Shown: positions 1 through 5,738, numbered from the stretch's first letter. The stretch: DNA of 7,096 bases from Scybalousia_A sp963588535 (GCA_963588535.1 CAVAII010000020.1:1-7096); one strand, 5' to 3'. Notes: generated by a model from the letters alone, not told the origin. Numbers and translations are program-made.

Positions 1-1046
1 ATAGAGTATTCGCTTTTTATCTTGTGTCGATATTCCTCGTCGAAGGTTATCTTTTTGAACTCCTTCTCTAAATCTTCTTCATTCCAAAGAGACTGCAACA
101 ATTCCTTAATGGTTTGATGATTAAGGATTAGATTAACCAGCGATATATACTTAATCTTAACAACATACTTACCGATAAGATAGGTTATCTTAGAGGTCTT
201 ATAGCATACCGCCTGCACAACATCGAACAAAGCAGCCTCCAAAGTAGCAGTACCCGAGGTAATCAAACCGCAATGTGCAACATTAAGGATATCATACGTA
301 CGGTCGAATACCAAATGCACATGGTTAGAACGAATATATTGTCGGTAATAATCCTCAGAGAAGGAAGACACGCAAGCAACTACGAAATCAAATTGCGGAT
401 ATTTGTCTACCAAACTTGTCTGCAAAGGCAACATCTTCTTTATTTCTTGCTTACGACTGCCAGGCAAGATAGCAATTATAGGTTTCTCGCCGAGGTTATA
501 TGTTTTTAGGAAATTGTCTTTGTTATCCGAATTGTGAGTAAAGATAGATATCTCGTCCAAAAGCGGATTGCCAAAGTATTCTACCTCCATTCCGTACTTA
601 GCATAGAAAGGTTTTTCGAAAGGAAGTATAACGTATAACTTATCTACTACTCTTTTTATGGTTTTTATTCGTCCTTTCTTCCAAGCCCATACTTGCGGAG
701 AGATATAATAGAAGTTCTTAATGTTTTTGGAATGTGTGAATTTGGCAATACGCAGATTAAAGCCAGGATAATCTACAAATATCATACAATCGGGGGCAAA
801 GTCTAAGATATCTTTTTTGCAGAGTTTGATATTGTTTAGCACCGTCTTTAGATGAATAGCAACCTCTACAATACCCATAAAGGCTAAGTCCTTAATATGT
901 TTAACAACCTGCAAACCCTCTCTTTGCATATTATCACCACCGAAACCACGAAAGACAGCATTAGAATCGAAATGCTTAATATTTTGCATCAACAACGCTG
1001 CGTGTTTATCTCCGGATAATTCTCCTGCTACAATATAGTATTTCAT
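1..1046 (-). CDS. lpxB: Lipid-A-disaccharide synthase, 3' end outside the window
   Basis: LpxB is a GT19-family, membrane-associated glycosyltransferase. It joins UDP-2,3-diacylglucosamine to lipid X to form the lipid A disaccharide on the cytoplasmic face of the inner membrane. The visible 348 residues are uninterrupted and carry the family signatures in order: AGELSGD (7-13), GFGGDNM (34-40), MGIVEV (57-62), FVDYPGFNLRIAKF (90-103), YYISPQVWAW (113-122), LPFEKPF (141-147), FGNPLLD (158-164), ILPGSR (193-198), SGTATLEAAL (264-273) and ISLVNLIL (301-308). Asp92 and Arg198 sit at conserved positions expected to matter for catalysis or UDP binding. The family is usually about 380 residues, so only some 25-35 C-terminal residues should be missing. 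The start is the ATG at 1044-1046, directly before the conserved YYIVAGE strand. It is the third gene of the surE operon, 55 bases behind the small membrane gene; no promoter is visible in that gap. Confidence 0.96.
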   Translation of the reverse strand, partial: MKYYIVAGELSGDKHAALLMQNIKHFDSNAVFRGFGGDNMQREGLQVVKHIKDLAFMGIVEVAIHLKTVLNNIKLCKKDILDFAPDCMIFVDYPGFNLRIAKFTHSKNIKNFYYISPQVWAWKKGRIKTIKRVVDKLYVILPFEKPFYAKYGMEVEYFGNPLLDEISIFTHNSDNKDNFLKTYNLGEKPIIAILPGSRKQEIKKMLPLQTSLVDKYPQFDFVVACVSSFSEDYYRQYIRSNHVHLVFDRTYDILNVAHCGLITSGTATLEAALFDVVQAVCYKTSKITYLIGKYVVKIKYISLVNLILNHQTIKELLQSLWNEEDLEKEFKKITFDEEYRHKIKSEYS

Positions 1047-1101
1047 AGTTCTTAATAATCAAATGTTGGATATCGTTTAATCTATCAATAGTATTAGTTG
1101 G

Positions 1102-1383
1102 TTATAGTGAGAGGTAGTTGTATTTCATTAAGACCACTATCACTCCCCCTAAGGTTATTACTAAGGATATTACTGATCCCATTGTTGCTTTTTGTTTCTT
1201 CTGTCGAGAGAAATATCTTAGAAGAAATATCTCGGGCAAGACAGCAAAGATATACATCTTAGCATTTAGACTAAATTCCAAACCCAAGAATCTTTGCAAC
1301 AACAATATAACAAAGGCAGTCGCTATGGTTAGCAATATACTACCAACAAATCCATTTAGTATTTTGTTCTCCTTAAACCACAT
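1102..1383 (-). CDS. Small three-helix membrane protein between surE and lpxB
   Basis: This is a 93-residue protein that I cannot assign to a named family. It is very hydrophobic, with three probable membrane segments at about residues 9-30, 41-57 and 69-87. Basic stretches follow the second (RYFSRQKKQK, 56-65) and precede the first (FKENK), so a charged loop separates helices 2 and 3. Its start codon overlaps the surE stop codon by one base (TAATG, 1381-1385), which points to translational coupling and argues strongly that the frame is real. A plus-strand open frame covers the same bases but has no such support. As I recall, flavobacterial genomes also place a small hypothetical membrane protein between surE and lpxB; this is memory, not something checked here. 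The position suggests an envelope or lipid A related role, but that is inference from context only. Confidence 0.8.
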   Translation of the reverse strand: MWFKENKILNGFVGSILLTIATAFVILLLQRFLGLEFSLNAKMYIFAVLPEIFLLRYFSRQKKQKATMGSVISLVITLGGVIVVLMKYNYLSL

Positions 1384-2147
1384 TAGATATTCTCAAATCT
1401 TGATTTATACGCATTGATATATTTCCAAGCCGTAAGGTCTATTTGCATCGGAACAATAGCAGCATAACCACTTTCGACTACATTCCAATCGGCGTCCTCT
1501 CTATCGTCTGTGCAATGATACTCTCCTCCTAACCAATAGATAGTATGACCGTCTTCTTTCTTTTGTTTATCAAACTCCTCCGTCCAATAACCTGTGGCTT
1601 GATGCCCTACTTTTATGCCTTTTATCTTACCCGAAGGGAAATTGACATTCAAACAAACGCCATCGTCTAAGCCTTTGTTCATAACATCGTCAATTATCTT
1701 TCTAACATACTCCTCACAATCGTCCAAAGAGGCTTCTTTATCATGATCACACAAAGAAAATCCCACACTCTTAACATTCTCTGCACAACCCTCCATTACA
1801 GCAGCCATAGTACCAGAGTAAATAGTGTTAATAGAGGTATTCGCTCCCATATTAATGCCTGCGAATAGGTAATCGGGGCGGCGTTTGAGTACATTATCAA
1901 AACCCATCTTTACACAATCCACGGGAGTACCCTCTAAGAAATATTCCTCATAGTCTTCTTGCTTGCAAACGGTCTGCAAGGACAAAGGAACACCCGTTGT
2001 AATAGCATGGCTCTTGCCACTCATCTCTACTTTTGGAGCAACTACTATGACCTTACCCAAAGGCTTTAAGATATCTATCAACAAACGTATTCCTTTGGCT
2101 TGATATCCATCGTCATTAGTTACAAAAATCAATGGTTTGTCTTTCAT
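1383..2147 (-). CDS. surE: 5'/3'-nucleotidase SurE
   Basis: SurE is a cytoplasmic, divalent-metal-dependent phosphatase that dephosphorylates nucleoside 5'- and 3'-monophosphates, and in some species short polyphosphate. Numbering from the ATG at 2145-2147 (254 residues, the usual family length), the signatures are VTNDDGYQAKGI (9-20), VVAPKVEMSGKSHAIT (35-50), GTPVDCVKMG (73-82), PDYLFAGINMGANT (91-104) and YSGTMAAVMEG (110-120). The expected metal ligands are all present: Asp12, Asp13, Ser43 and Asn99. An in-frame ATG three codons upstream (2154-2156) is an equally possible start. The open frame continues to 2342, but that extension lacks homology, crosses the promoter region and runs antisense to the gtrA gene, so I exclude it. 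First gene of an operon with the 93-residue membrane protein and lpxB. A promoter lies just upstream, overlapping that of the divergent gtrA gene. Confidence 0.96.
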   Translation of the reverse strand: MKDKPLIFVTNDDGYQAKGIRLLIDILKPLGKVIVVAPKVEMSGKSHAITTGVPLSLQTVCKQEDYEEYFLEGTPVDCVKMGFDNVLKRRPDYLFAGINMGANTSINTIYSGTMAAVMEGCAENVKSVGFSLCDHDKEASLDDCEEYVRKIIDDVMNKGLDDGVCLNVNFPSGKIKGIKVGHQATGYWTEEFDKQKKEDGHTIYWLGGEYHCTDDREDADWNVVESGYAAIVPMQIDLTAWKYINAYKSRFENI

Positions 2148-2176
2148 TACTTTCATAAATTTTGTTAAAACGAGAG

Positions 2177-2210
2177 CAAAAATAATAAAAATCTTTGTTC
2201 TAAAAGCAAA
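2177..2210 (-). promoter_or_regulatory. Bacteroidetes-type promoter for the surE operon
   Basis: Read on the minus strand, TATTTTTG (2184-2177) matches the Bacteroidetes -7 consensus TAnnTTTG. A TTTG at 2210-2207 serves as the -33 element, 22 bases upstream. Transcription would begin near 2171-2173, giving a leader of roughly 15-25 bases before the two candidate surE starts. The match is by eye to the published consensus; the spacing is one base longer than in the other two promoters called here. Confidence 0.6.
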
Positions 2211-2226
2211 AAAAGCAGTATTTTTG
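2194..2226 (+). promoter_or_regulatory. Bacteroidetes-type promoter for the GtrA-family gene
   Basis: TTTG at 2194-2197 (-33) and TATTTTTG at 2219-2226 (-7, consensus TAnnTTTG) are separated by 21 bases. Transcription should start near 2231, leaving a short leader of about 17 bases before the ATG at 2248. The element is interleaved with the surE promoter: the surE -33 box lies between this promoter's -33 and -7 boxes. Confidence 0.65.
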
Positions 2227-2247
2227 CAAATTATTTTAGAAAACGCT

Positions 2248-2745
2248 ATGATAAAAAAACTGATACGCATACCGATTGACCTATTAATGAGTATAAAGAA
2301 TCCTTTTATACGCTTCCTTTTCGTAGGAGGAATCAACACCATTGTGGGTTATACTTTGTTTATTTTATGTCGTTGGGTTGGTATGGAAAGAGCAGTCGCA
2401 GTTTTGGTATCTACCGTCTTAGGCGTATTGTTCAATTATCACAGCACAGGTAAGATAGTTTTCAATAATCGTGGTTACAACGTCCTTATACAATTCTTTA
2501 TAGTCTATGGCATAATGTATGTAATCAACCTAATAGAATTGCATTATTTGGATATAAGTGGGCTGTACAATTTCTTTTTTGATATAGACAGATCTAATTG
2601 GGACTTGCTTACTCGTTTCTCTATCGATTTGGATAAGGCAGGCGATGCTATCGGACAATTGATAGTTGTCTTGCCTAACGCCATTGTTACTTTTCTTTTG
2701 AACAAGACTTTTGTTTTCTCTCAGAAAAAACGCAAAGAGCAATAA
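2248..2745 (+). CDS. GtrA-family integral membrane protein
   Basis: This is a 165-residue protein of the GtrA-like family (PF04138): small four-helix membrane proteins associated with moving or presenting lipid-linked sugars during cell-surface polysaccharide synthesis or modification. Visible family features are the N-terminal FLFVGGINTIVGYTLF (23-38), FNYHSTGKIVF (62-72) between helices 2 and 3, and the C-terminal PNAIVTFLLNKTFVF (143-157). Membrane segments are estimated at 21-41, 47-67, 78-97 and 134-153, with a basic tail (KKRKEQ). The loop between helices 3 and 4 (about 98-133, rich in Asp, aromatics and Trp) is longer than in typical members of about 120-150 residues. I chose the ATG at 2248 because it follows the promoter; the frame is open upstream to 2137, but that part would cross the promoter and the divergent surE start. 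The next in-frame ATG is at 2287. No glycosyltransferase gene lies beside it, so its substrate is unknown. Confidence 0.88.
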   Translation: MIKKLIRIPIDLLMSIKNPFIRFLFVGGINTIVGYTLFILCRWVGMERAVAVLVSTVLGVLFNYHSTGKIVFNNRGYNVLIQFFIVYGIMYVINLIELHYLDISGLYNFFFDIDRSNWDLLTRFSIDLDKAGDAIGQLIVVLPNAIVTFLLNKTFVFSQKKRKEQ

Positions 2746-2776
2746 TTCCATCCTAAAAAGAAATTTCTCTCCCCTC

Positions 2777-2806
2777 TCGATTGCCTTATAATAGAAGGAT
2801 AATCGA
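2777..2806. terminator. Possible stem-loop terminator after the GtrA-family gene
   Basis: TCGATT (2777-2782) pairs with AATCGA (2801-2806), and CCTT (2784-2787) pairs with AAGG (2795-2798). They are separated by a small G/AT internal bulge and a 7-base loop. The hairpin begins 31 bases after the gtrA stop codon. There is no T-run on either side, so it is not a classical intrinsic terminator; it could equally stabilise the transcript end. Confidence 0.35.
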
Positions 2807-2834
2807 ACAAAAAAACAATATTTTACCTAAATAA

Positions 2835-2867
2835 TTTGCTTATTTTCAAAAACTTTTTGTAATTTTG
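2835..2867 (+). promoter_or_regulatory. Bacteroidetes-type promoter for the LRR lipoprotein gene
   Basis: TTTG (2835-2838) and TAATTTTG (2860-2867, consensus TAnnTTTG) are separated by 21 bases, the same spacing as in the gtrA promoter. Transcription should begin near 2872, giving a leader of about 35 A-rich bases before the ATG at 2907. The LRR gene is therefore probably transcribed on its own, not by read-through from gtrA. Confidence 0.7.
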
Positions 2868-2906
2868 CATCGTTAATAAAGTAAGAACGAAAAAAGTCAA
2901 AGTATT

Positions 2907-3698
2907 ATGAAAATTAAAATTTTTTTTACAGTTATTCTAATTGTATTCTTCTCTTCTTGTAGAGATAAAAAGATATCCTCAACCTACAAATTCCCATACA
3001 CATATCAAGGGCAGACGCTTTATTACAACGTTACGTCTTCGAATACAGTTGAGGTAACTTCTAATTGTCCAGACAGCAATCGTGGTATCAAAGGTAAGGT
3101 CGTAATACCCTCAAAGGCTACTTATAAGGGTAATACTTTCTCGGTTACTTCCATTGATAGACACGCCTTTTTGGATTGTCGTCACCTAACTAGCGTAAAG
3201 ATACCCTCATCGGTTACTTCTATCGATTGGTATGCCTTCGCTGGTTGCACTGGACTTAAAGAAATAGAGATACCCTCTTCGGTTACTTCTATTGGGTGGT
3301 ACGCTTTCTCGGGTTGTAGCAGTTTAACGAGCGTAGAGATACCTCCTTCTATGACCTCTATCGATGAATGGGTCTTTGAGGATTGTAGTAGTTTAAGAAG
3401 TGTAACTATTCCTTCGTCCGTTACTACTCTTGGCTATTGGACTTTTCATAATTGTAGTAGTTTGAATAGTATTGATATACCCTCTTCGGTTACTTATATT
3501 GGTAAAGGAAGTTTTGCTGGGTGTAGCGATATAGACACTATCTATTCAAGGAATCCTTATCCGCCTACTATTGAGAACGAGAGCACTTTTGATGATATCT
3601 CCCGTGATAATACTGCGATATTTGTTCCCAAAGGTAGCATCGAGGCATACAAGAAAGCCGTTATCTGGGATCAATTCTCTAACATACAAGAGTATTAA
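2907..3698 (+). CDS. BspA-like leucine-rich-repeat lipoprotein
   Basis: A 263-residue predicted lipoprotein. Residues 1-17 form a hydrophobic signal (KIKIFFTVILIVFF) ending in the lipobox FSSC, so Cys18 would be lipidated after cleavage by signal peptidase II. Residues 30-78 form a short unassigned N-terminal region. Six consecutive 23-residue units of the BspA/TpLRR type (LRR_5, PF13306) follow at 79-101, 102-124, 125-147, 148-170, 171-193 and 194-216. Each resembles SVTSIxxxAFxxCxxLxxVxIPS. The end (about 217-263, with IFVPKGSIEAYKKA and W254/F257) is the closing segment common in small proteins of this family. Relatives are surface-exposed binding or adhesion proteins in Bacteroidetes, but many have no known ligand. 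The sequence after Cys18 (RDKK) is not a clear surface-export signal, so whether it faces outward is open. It has its own promoter and appears to be an accessory gene. Confidence 0.9.
   Translation: MKIKIFFTVILIVFFSSCRDKKISSTYKFPYTYQGQTLYYNVTSSNTVEVTSNCPDSNRGIKGKVVIPSKATYKGNTFSVTSIDRHAFLDCRHLTSVKIPSSVTSIDWYAFAGCTGLKEIEIPSSVTSIGWYAFSGCSSLTSVEIPPSMTSIDEWVFEDCSSLRSVTIPSSVTTLGYWTFHNCSSLNSIDIPSSVTYIGKGSFAGCSDIDTIYSRNPYPPTIENESTFDDISRDNTAIFVPKGSIEAYKKAVIWDQFSNIQEY
3141..3554 (+). repeat. Six tandem 69-bp repeats inside the LRR gene
   Basis: The 23-residue LRR units are encoded by a 69-bp tandem repeat, with recurring strings such as ATACCCTC followed closely by TCGGTTACTTCTAT, and GGTTGTAGCAGTTTAA-type segments. 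The copies have diverged but several share long identical runs. Unit boundaries by translation are 3141, 3210, 3279, 3348, 3417 and 3486. Confidence 0.85.
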
Positions 3699-3771
3699 CA
3701 CAAGTATTTATGTTCTTTCTCGAATACAAGCGTTAGAATTATTTACCGAACAGACTCTTTTGTCCTAATAG

Positions 3772-3850
3772 GGGATCAAACTTTCGCAAAAAGGGATCAA
3801 ACTCTCGCAAAAAGGGATCAAACGTTCGCAAAAAGGGAGGAAACTGTTGC
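3772..3850 (+). repeat. Left-arm array of four 21-bp direct repeats
   Basis: Units start at 3772, 3793, 3814 and 3835. The consensus is GGGATCAAAC, two variable bases, then TCGCAAAAA. The variable dinucleotides are TT, TC and GT in the first three units. The fourth is degenerate (GGGAGGAAAC followed by TGTTGC) and runs into the palindrome core. The 21-bp period is close to two turns of B-DNA. Confidence 0.95.
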
Positions 3851-3942
3851 AGACGATATCGTTCGGTGTCGGTGAACGATATCGTTGACCGCCGATGAAC
3901 GATATCGTTCGGTTCAGGTGAACGATATCGTTCGCAACCGTT
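3851..3942. repeat. Four 23-bp units, each centred on an AACGATATCGTT palindrome
   Basis: GATATC centres fall at 3857.5, 3880.5, 3903.5 and 3926.5, exactly 23 bp apart. Units 3 and 4 contain the full 14-bp palindrome GAACGATATCGTTC, unit 2 has 12 bp (AACGATATCGTT) and unit 1 has 10 bp (ACGATATCGT). The spacers after units 1 and 3 are direct, not inverted, repeats (CGGTGTCGGT and CGGTTCAGGT); the spacer after unit 2 differs (GACCGCCGAT). Each palindrome looks like a site for a symmetric, dimeric DNA-binding protein. Confidence 0.93.
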
Positions 3943-4013
3943 TCCTCCCTTTTTGCGACAAGATAATAAGGTTTTGCGAACGTTTGATCCCTTTTTGCGA
4001 AAGTTTGATCCCC
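3934..4013 (-). repeat. Right-arm array of four 21-bp repeats, inverted to the left arm
   Basis: Read on the minus strand, units lie at 4013-3992, 3991-3971, 3970-3950 and 3949-3934. The outermost is identical to the first left unit. The next carries the GT dinucleotide of the third left unit, and 3991-3972 is an exact inverted copy of 3814-3833. The third keeps TCGCAAAAA (3958-3950) but its other half has diverged. The innermost, GGGAGGAAAC followed by GGTTGC, matches the degenerate fourth left unit at 15 of 16 bases. The 21-bp register is kept throughout, even through the diverged unit. Confidence 0.9.
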
Positions 4014-4064
4014 TATTCAGACGAAATAGTCCCTATTTACTAATGAATAGTGCCTTATTAGAGC

Positions 4065-5681
4065 TTATTTTAACTTATTTAGGATCTGTTGGTAGTGGTT
4101 TTCGAAGGTCGAGGACCAGGTTGGACGGGAGGAGAGGAATTTGTCCATTACTTGTTTCGCTTTTGCATACTCGCCCCTTTGATACAAAACCCATGCGTAT
4201 GTGTCTACGAAGGTCAATTCGTTAGGATACTTCGCTATAACCTTCTCTATGTACGTCAAAGCCTTATCCAAATCCTTATTGTCCAAACTCAAATAGTACG
4301 CATAGTTGTTAAGTACCGAGTAGTTGTTAGGATTCAACTCCAATGCCTTATCATAATTCTTGTACATCTCCTCCGTCTGCCCAAGAACGTGATAACAATC
4401 TCCCAAGTTCATATAAAAATCCTCTTTCAAGGCTTTGTCTGTGCCTGTTCTGTCCAAACCCATCTTTAAGGACTCAACGGCAGCCTCATATTTGTTGCTT
4501 GCCTCCTGATTAACTCCCTTAAACAGATATGCCATAGGCTGTTCGGGGTAGGTTTCGATGGTCTTGTCGGCTATTTCTATCATATCATTCGGCTGCATAA
4601 AGGTAGAGGACGAATATAACCAATTGATATACGTATCATACGTTCCGCAACCCATAGCAATAGCCTTTTGAGCAGAATAAGATGCATTCTTGTAGGCATT
4701 TTGTCGCATATAACCGATGTTAAGTAAGCCCCATAACTCACAGTTAGAGGTGTCCTTCGTCTGTTTCATCGTCTCCAACAAAGAAAAGAACTTATTGAAA
4801 ACGATAGAGTCCGTATCTACTTTGTCGCCGTATATGGTTGTGAGGACATTTAGTTTGGTTGAGAAGTCCAAATCCTCTTGCCAAACGCCTTTTTTGAGAT
4901 AATAATAGACTGAGTCCGAATTGTTTTTAGCCAAATAGTAATTAACGTAAGTGAAGTTCATAAGGTTGTTATCCGACTCGGTTTGTTCTACTTTTTTGTA
5001 GTATTCAAAAGCCTTGTCGTAGTCTTTTGCCTTCATTCTCATCTCGGCTAATATCGACCAATACTTTGTTTGCGAAGGGAATGCCTTTGCTAATTTCAAT
5101 ATCTCCTGCTCGGCTTTCGAGGTATCCTTTTGCGATAAGTATAGATTGTATTTTAGCATAGAGGTTTGGTCATTTACTCCAAACACTTTCTCCATTCTAT
5201 CTAGTGTATTCAACTCCCCTTTCGTGTCGCTCTTAACATGATAGATGCTTACCAGTTGTTGCCAATATTCTATAACCGAAGGCTGCTGTTTAACTATTGT
5301 TTCAAAGACTTTTATCGTATTGTCATAGTCCTGAATGGAGAGATAGACGTCTGCTAATTGCAGTTTGTACCAAATATTATTGTTATCCTTTTCTATTGCC
5401 TTCTTGCCGTACTCTATACTCTTGTTAATGTTCTGTTTTTGGAACTCAATATTAGATAGGTAATAGAGGGCGGCAGAGTTATCTGCGTTTTGAGTTAGGA
5501 TTTCGTTATAGATGTTTTCGGCTTTTGATAAGTCGCCGTTATTAAAACTTATCATAGCGTCTATCATTAACGAATTAACCTTCGTATCGCCCATCGAGGT
5601 GCTATTTTGATTAACTTTCTTATTAGCACATGAGGACAACAAAATCACAAAGGACAATATTAATATAGGTAGTCTATTCAT
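4065..5681 (-). CDS. TPR-repeat lipoprotein
   Basis: A 538-residue protein with a lipoprotein signal: a short basic start, a hydrophobic core (ILILSFVILL) and the lipobox LSSC, with Cys18 as the lipidation site. Almost all of the mature part is helical tetratricopeptide repeats. The clearest are at about residues 37-66, 69-100, 103-134, 205-236, 384-415, 421-452 (LGDCYHVLGQTEEMYKNYDKA), 454-486 and 490-520. The last two show a recognisable motif, VLNNYAYYLS...DLDKAL followed by DTYAWVLYQRGEYAKA, common in large TPR lipoproteins of Gram-negative bacteria. Such proteins act as scaffolds for protein partners at the envelope; no catalytic domain is visible. It lies 57 bases downstream of the nucleotidyltransferase gene with no promoter motif in the gap, so the two are probably co-transcribed. 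The start at 5681 is fixed by the signal peptide. The exact partner or pathway cannot be told from this sequence. Confidence 0.9.
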   Translation of the reverse strand: MNRLPILILSFVILLSSCANKKVNQNSTSMGDTKVNSLMIDAMISFNNGDLSKAENIYNEILTQNADNSAALYYLSNIEFQKQNINKSIEYGKKAIEKDNNNIWYKLQLADVYLSIQDYDNTIKVFETIVKQQPSVIEYWQQLVSIYHVKSDTKGELNTLDRMEKVFGVNDQTSMLKYNLYLSQKDTSKAEQEILKLAKAFPSQTKYWSILAEMRMKAKDYDKAFEYYKKVEQTESDNNLMNFTYVNYYLAKNNSDSVYYYLKKGVWQEDLDFSTKLNVLTTIYGDKVDTDSIVFNKFFSLLETMKQTKDTSNCELWGLLNIGYMRQNAYKNASYSAQKAIAMGCGTYDTYINWLYSSSTFMQPNDMIEIADKTIETYPEQPMAYLFKGVNQEASNKYEAAVESLKMGLDRTGTDKALKEDFYMNLGDCYHVLGQTEEMYKNYDKALELNPNNYSVLNNYAYYLSLDNKDLDKALTYIEKVIAKYPNELTFVDTYAWVLYQRGEYAKAKQVMDKFLSSRPTWSSTFENHYQQILNKLK

Positions 5682-5738
5682 TATCTTATTTAATGGATAT
5701 CTTGTTGTGGTTATTCTTTTGTTTATTGCTTTTTTCTC

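Larger units (their letters stand above)
3767..4017. repeat. 251-bp symmetrical inverted-repeat element of 21-bp and 23-bp units
   Basis: This non-coding block fills most of the 366-base gap between the convergent LRR and TPR genes. The left arm (3767-3850) and right arm (3934-4017) are both 84 bases and are inverted copies: aligned without gaps I count 71 of 84 complementary positions. The outermost 26 bases (3767-3792 with 3992-4017) are perfect. Each arm is itself four 21-bp units. The core (3851-3933) is about 50% GC, well above its surroundings, and holds a 23-bp-period palindrome array. Both the arms and the core are centred on base 3892. No transposase, target-site duplication or CRISPR spacer pattern is visible. 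It could be a protein-binding array, a giant hairpin acting on RNA or DNA, a bidirectional transcription barrier, or a dispersed non-autonomous element. The structure is read directly from the sequence; function is unknown. Confidence 0.95.

Noticed and set aside
273..509. Plus-strand 78-residue open frame
   Set aside because: It is antisense to the clearly identified lpxB gene and has no recognisable features.
1118..1417. Plus-strand 99-residue open frame
   Set aside because: It lies opposite the small membrane gene and the surE end; the minus-strand frame is supported by TAATG coupling and by operon placement.
2137..2247. 37-residue N-terminal extension of the GtrA-family protein
   Set aside because: It would begin inside surE and read through the promoter that precedes the ATG at 2248.
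2148..2342. 65-residue N-terminal extension of SurE
   Set aside because: It is an in-frame open stretch without family similarity; it covers both promoters and the start of the divergent gtrA gene.
3767..4017. CRISPR array
   Set aside because: Repeat units are contiguous 21-23-bp tandem copies in inverted arms, with no unique 30-40-bp spacers and no cas genes nearby.
3767..4017. Protein-coding repeat in the 21-bp array
   Set aside because: The 21-bp unit leaves all three frames open simply because it lacks stop codons. The frames have no plausible start or homology, and a stop occurs in the core; inverted symmetry at DNA level explains the region better.
3767..4017. Insertion sequence with terminal inverted repeats
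   Set aside because: No transposase gene lies inside or nearby and no clear target-site duplication flanks positions 3767 and 4017. A non-autonomous element cannot be excluded, but it is not a complete IS.
4024..4038. AAATAG-TCC-CTATTT hairpin as terminator of the TPR gene
   Set aside because: A six-pair AT-rich stem with no T-run after it on either strand is too weak to call.
3953..4469. Plus-strand open frames across the right repeat arm and the TPR gene end
   Set aside because: They consist of translated repeat-arm sequence followed by antisense of the TPR gene, with low-complexity Arg- and Leu-rich products.
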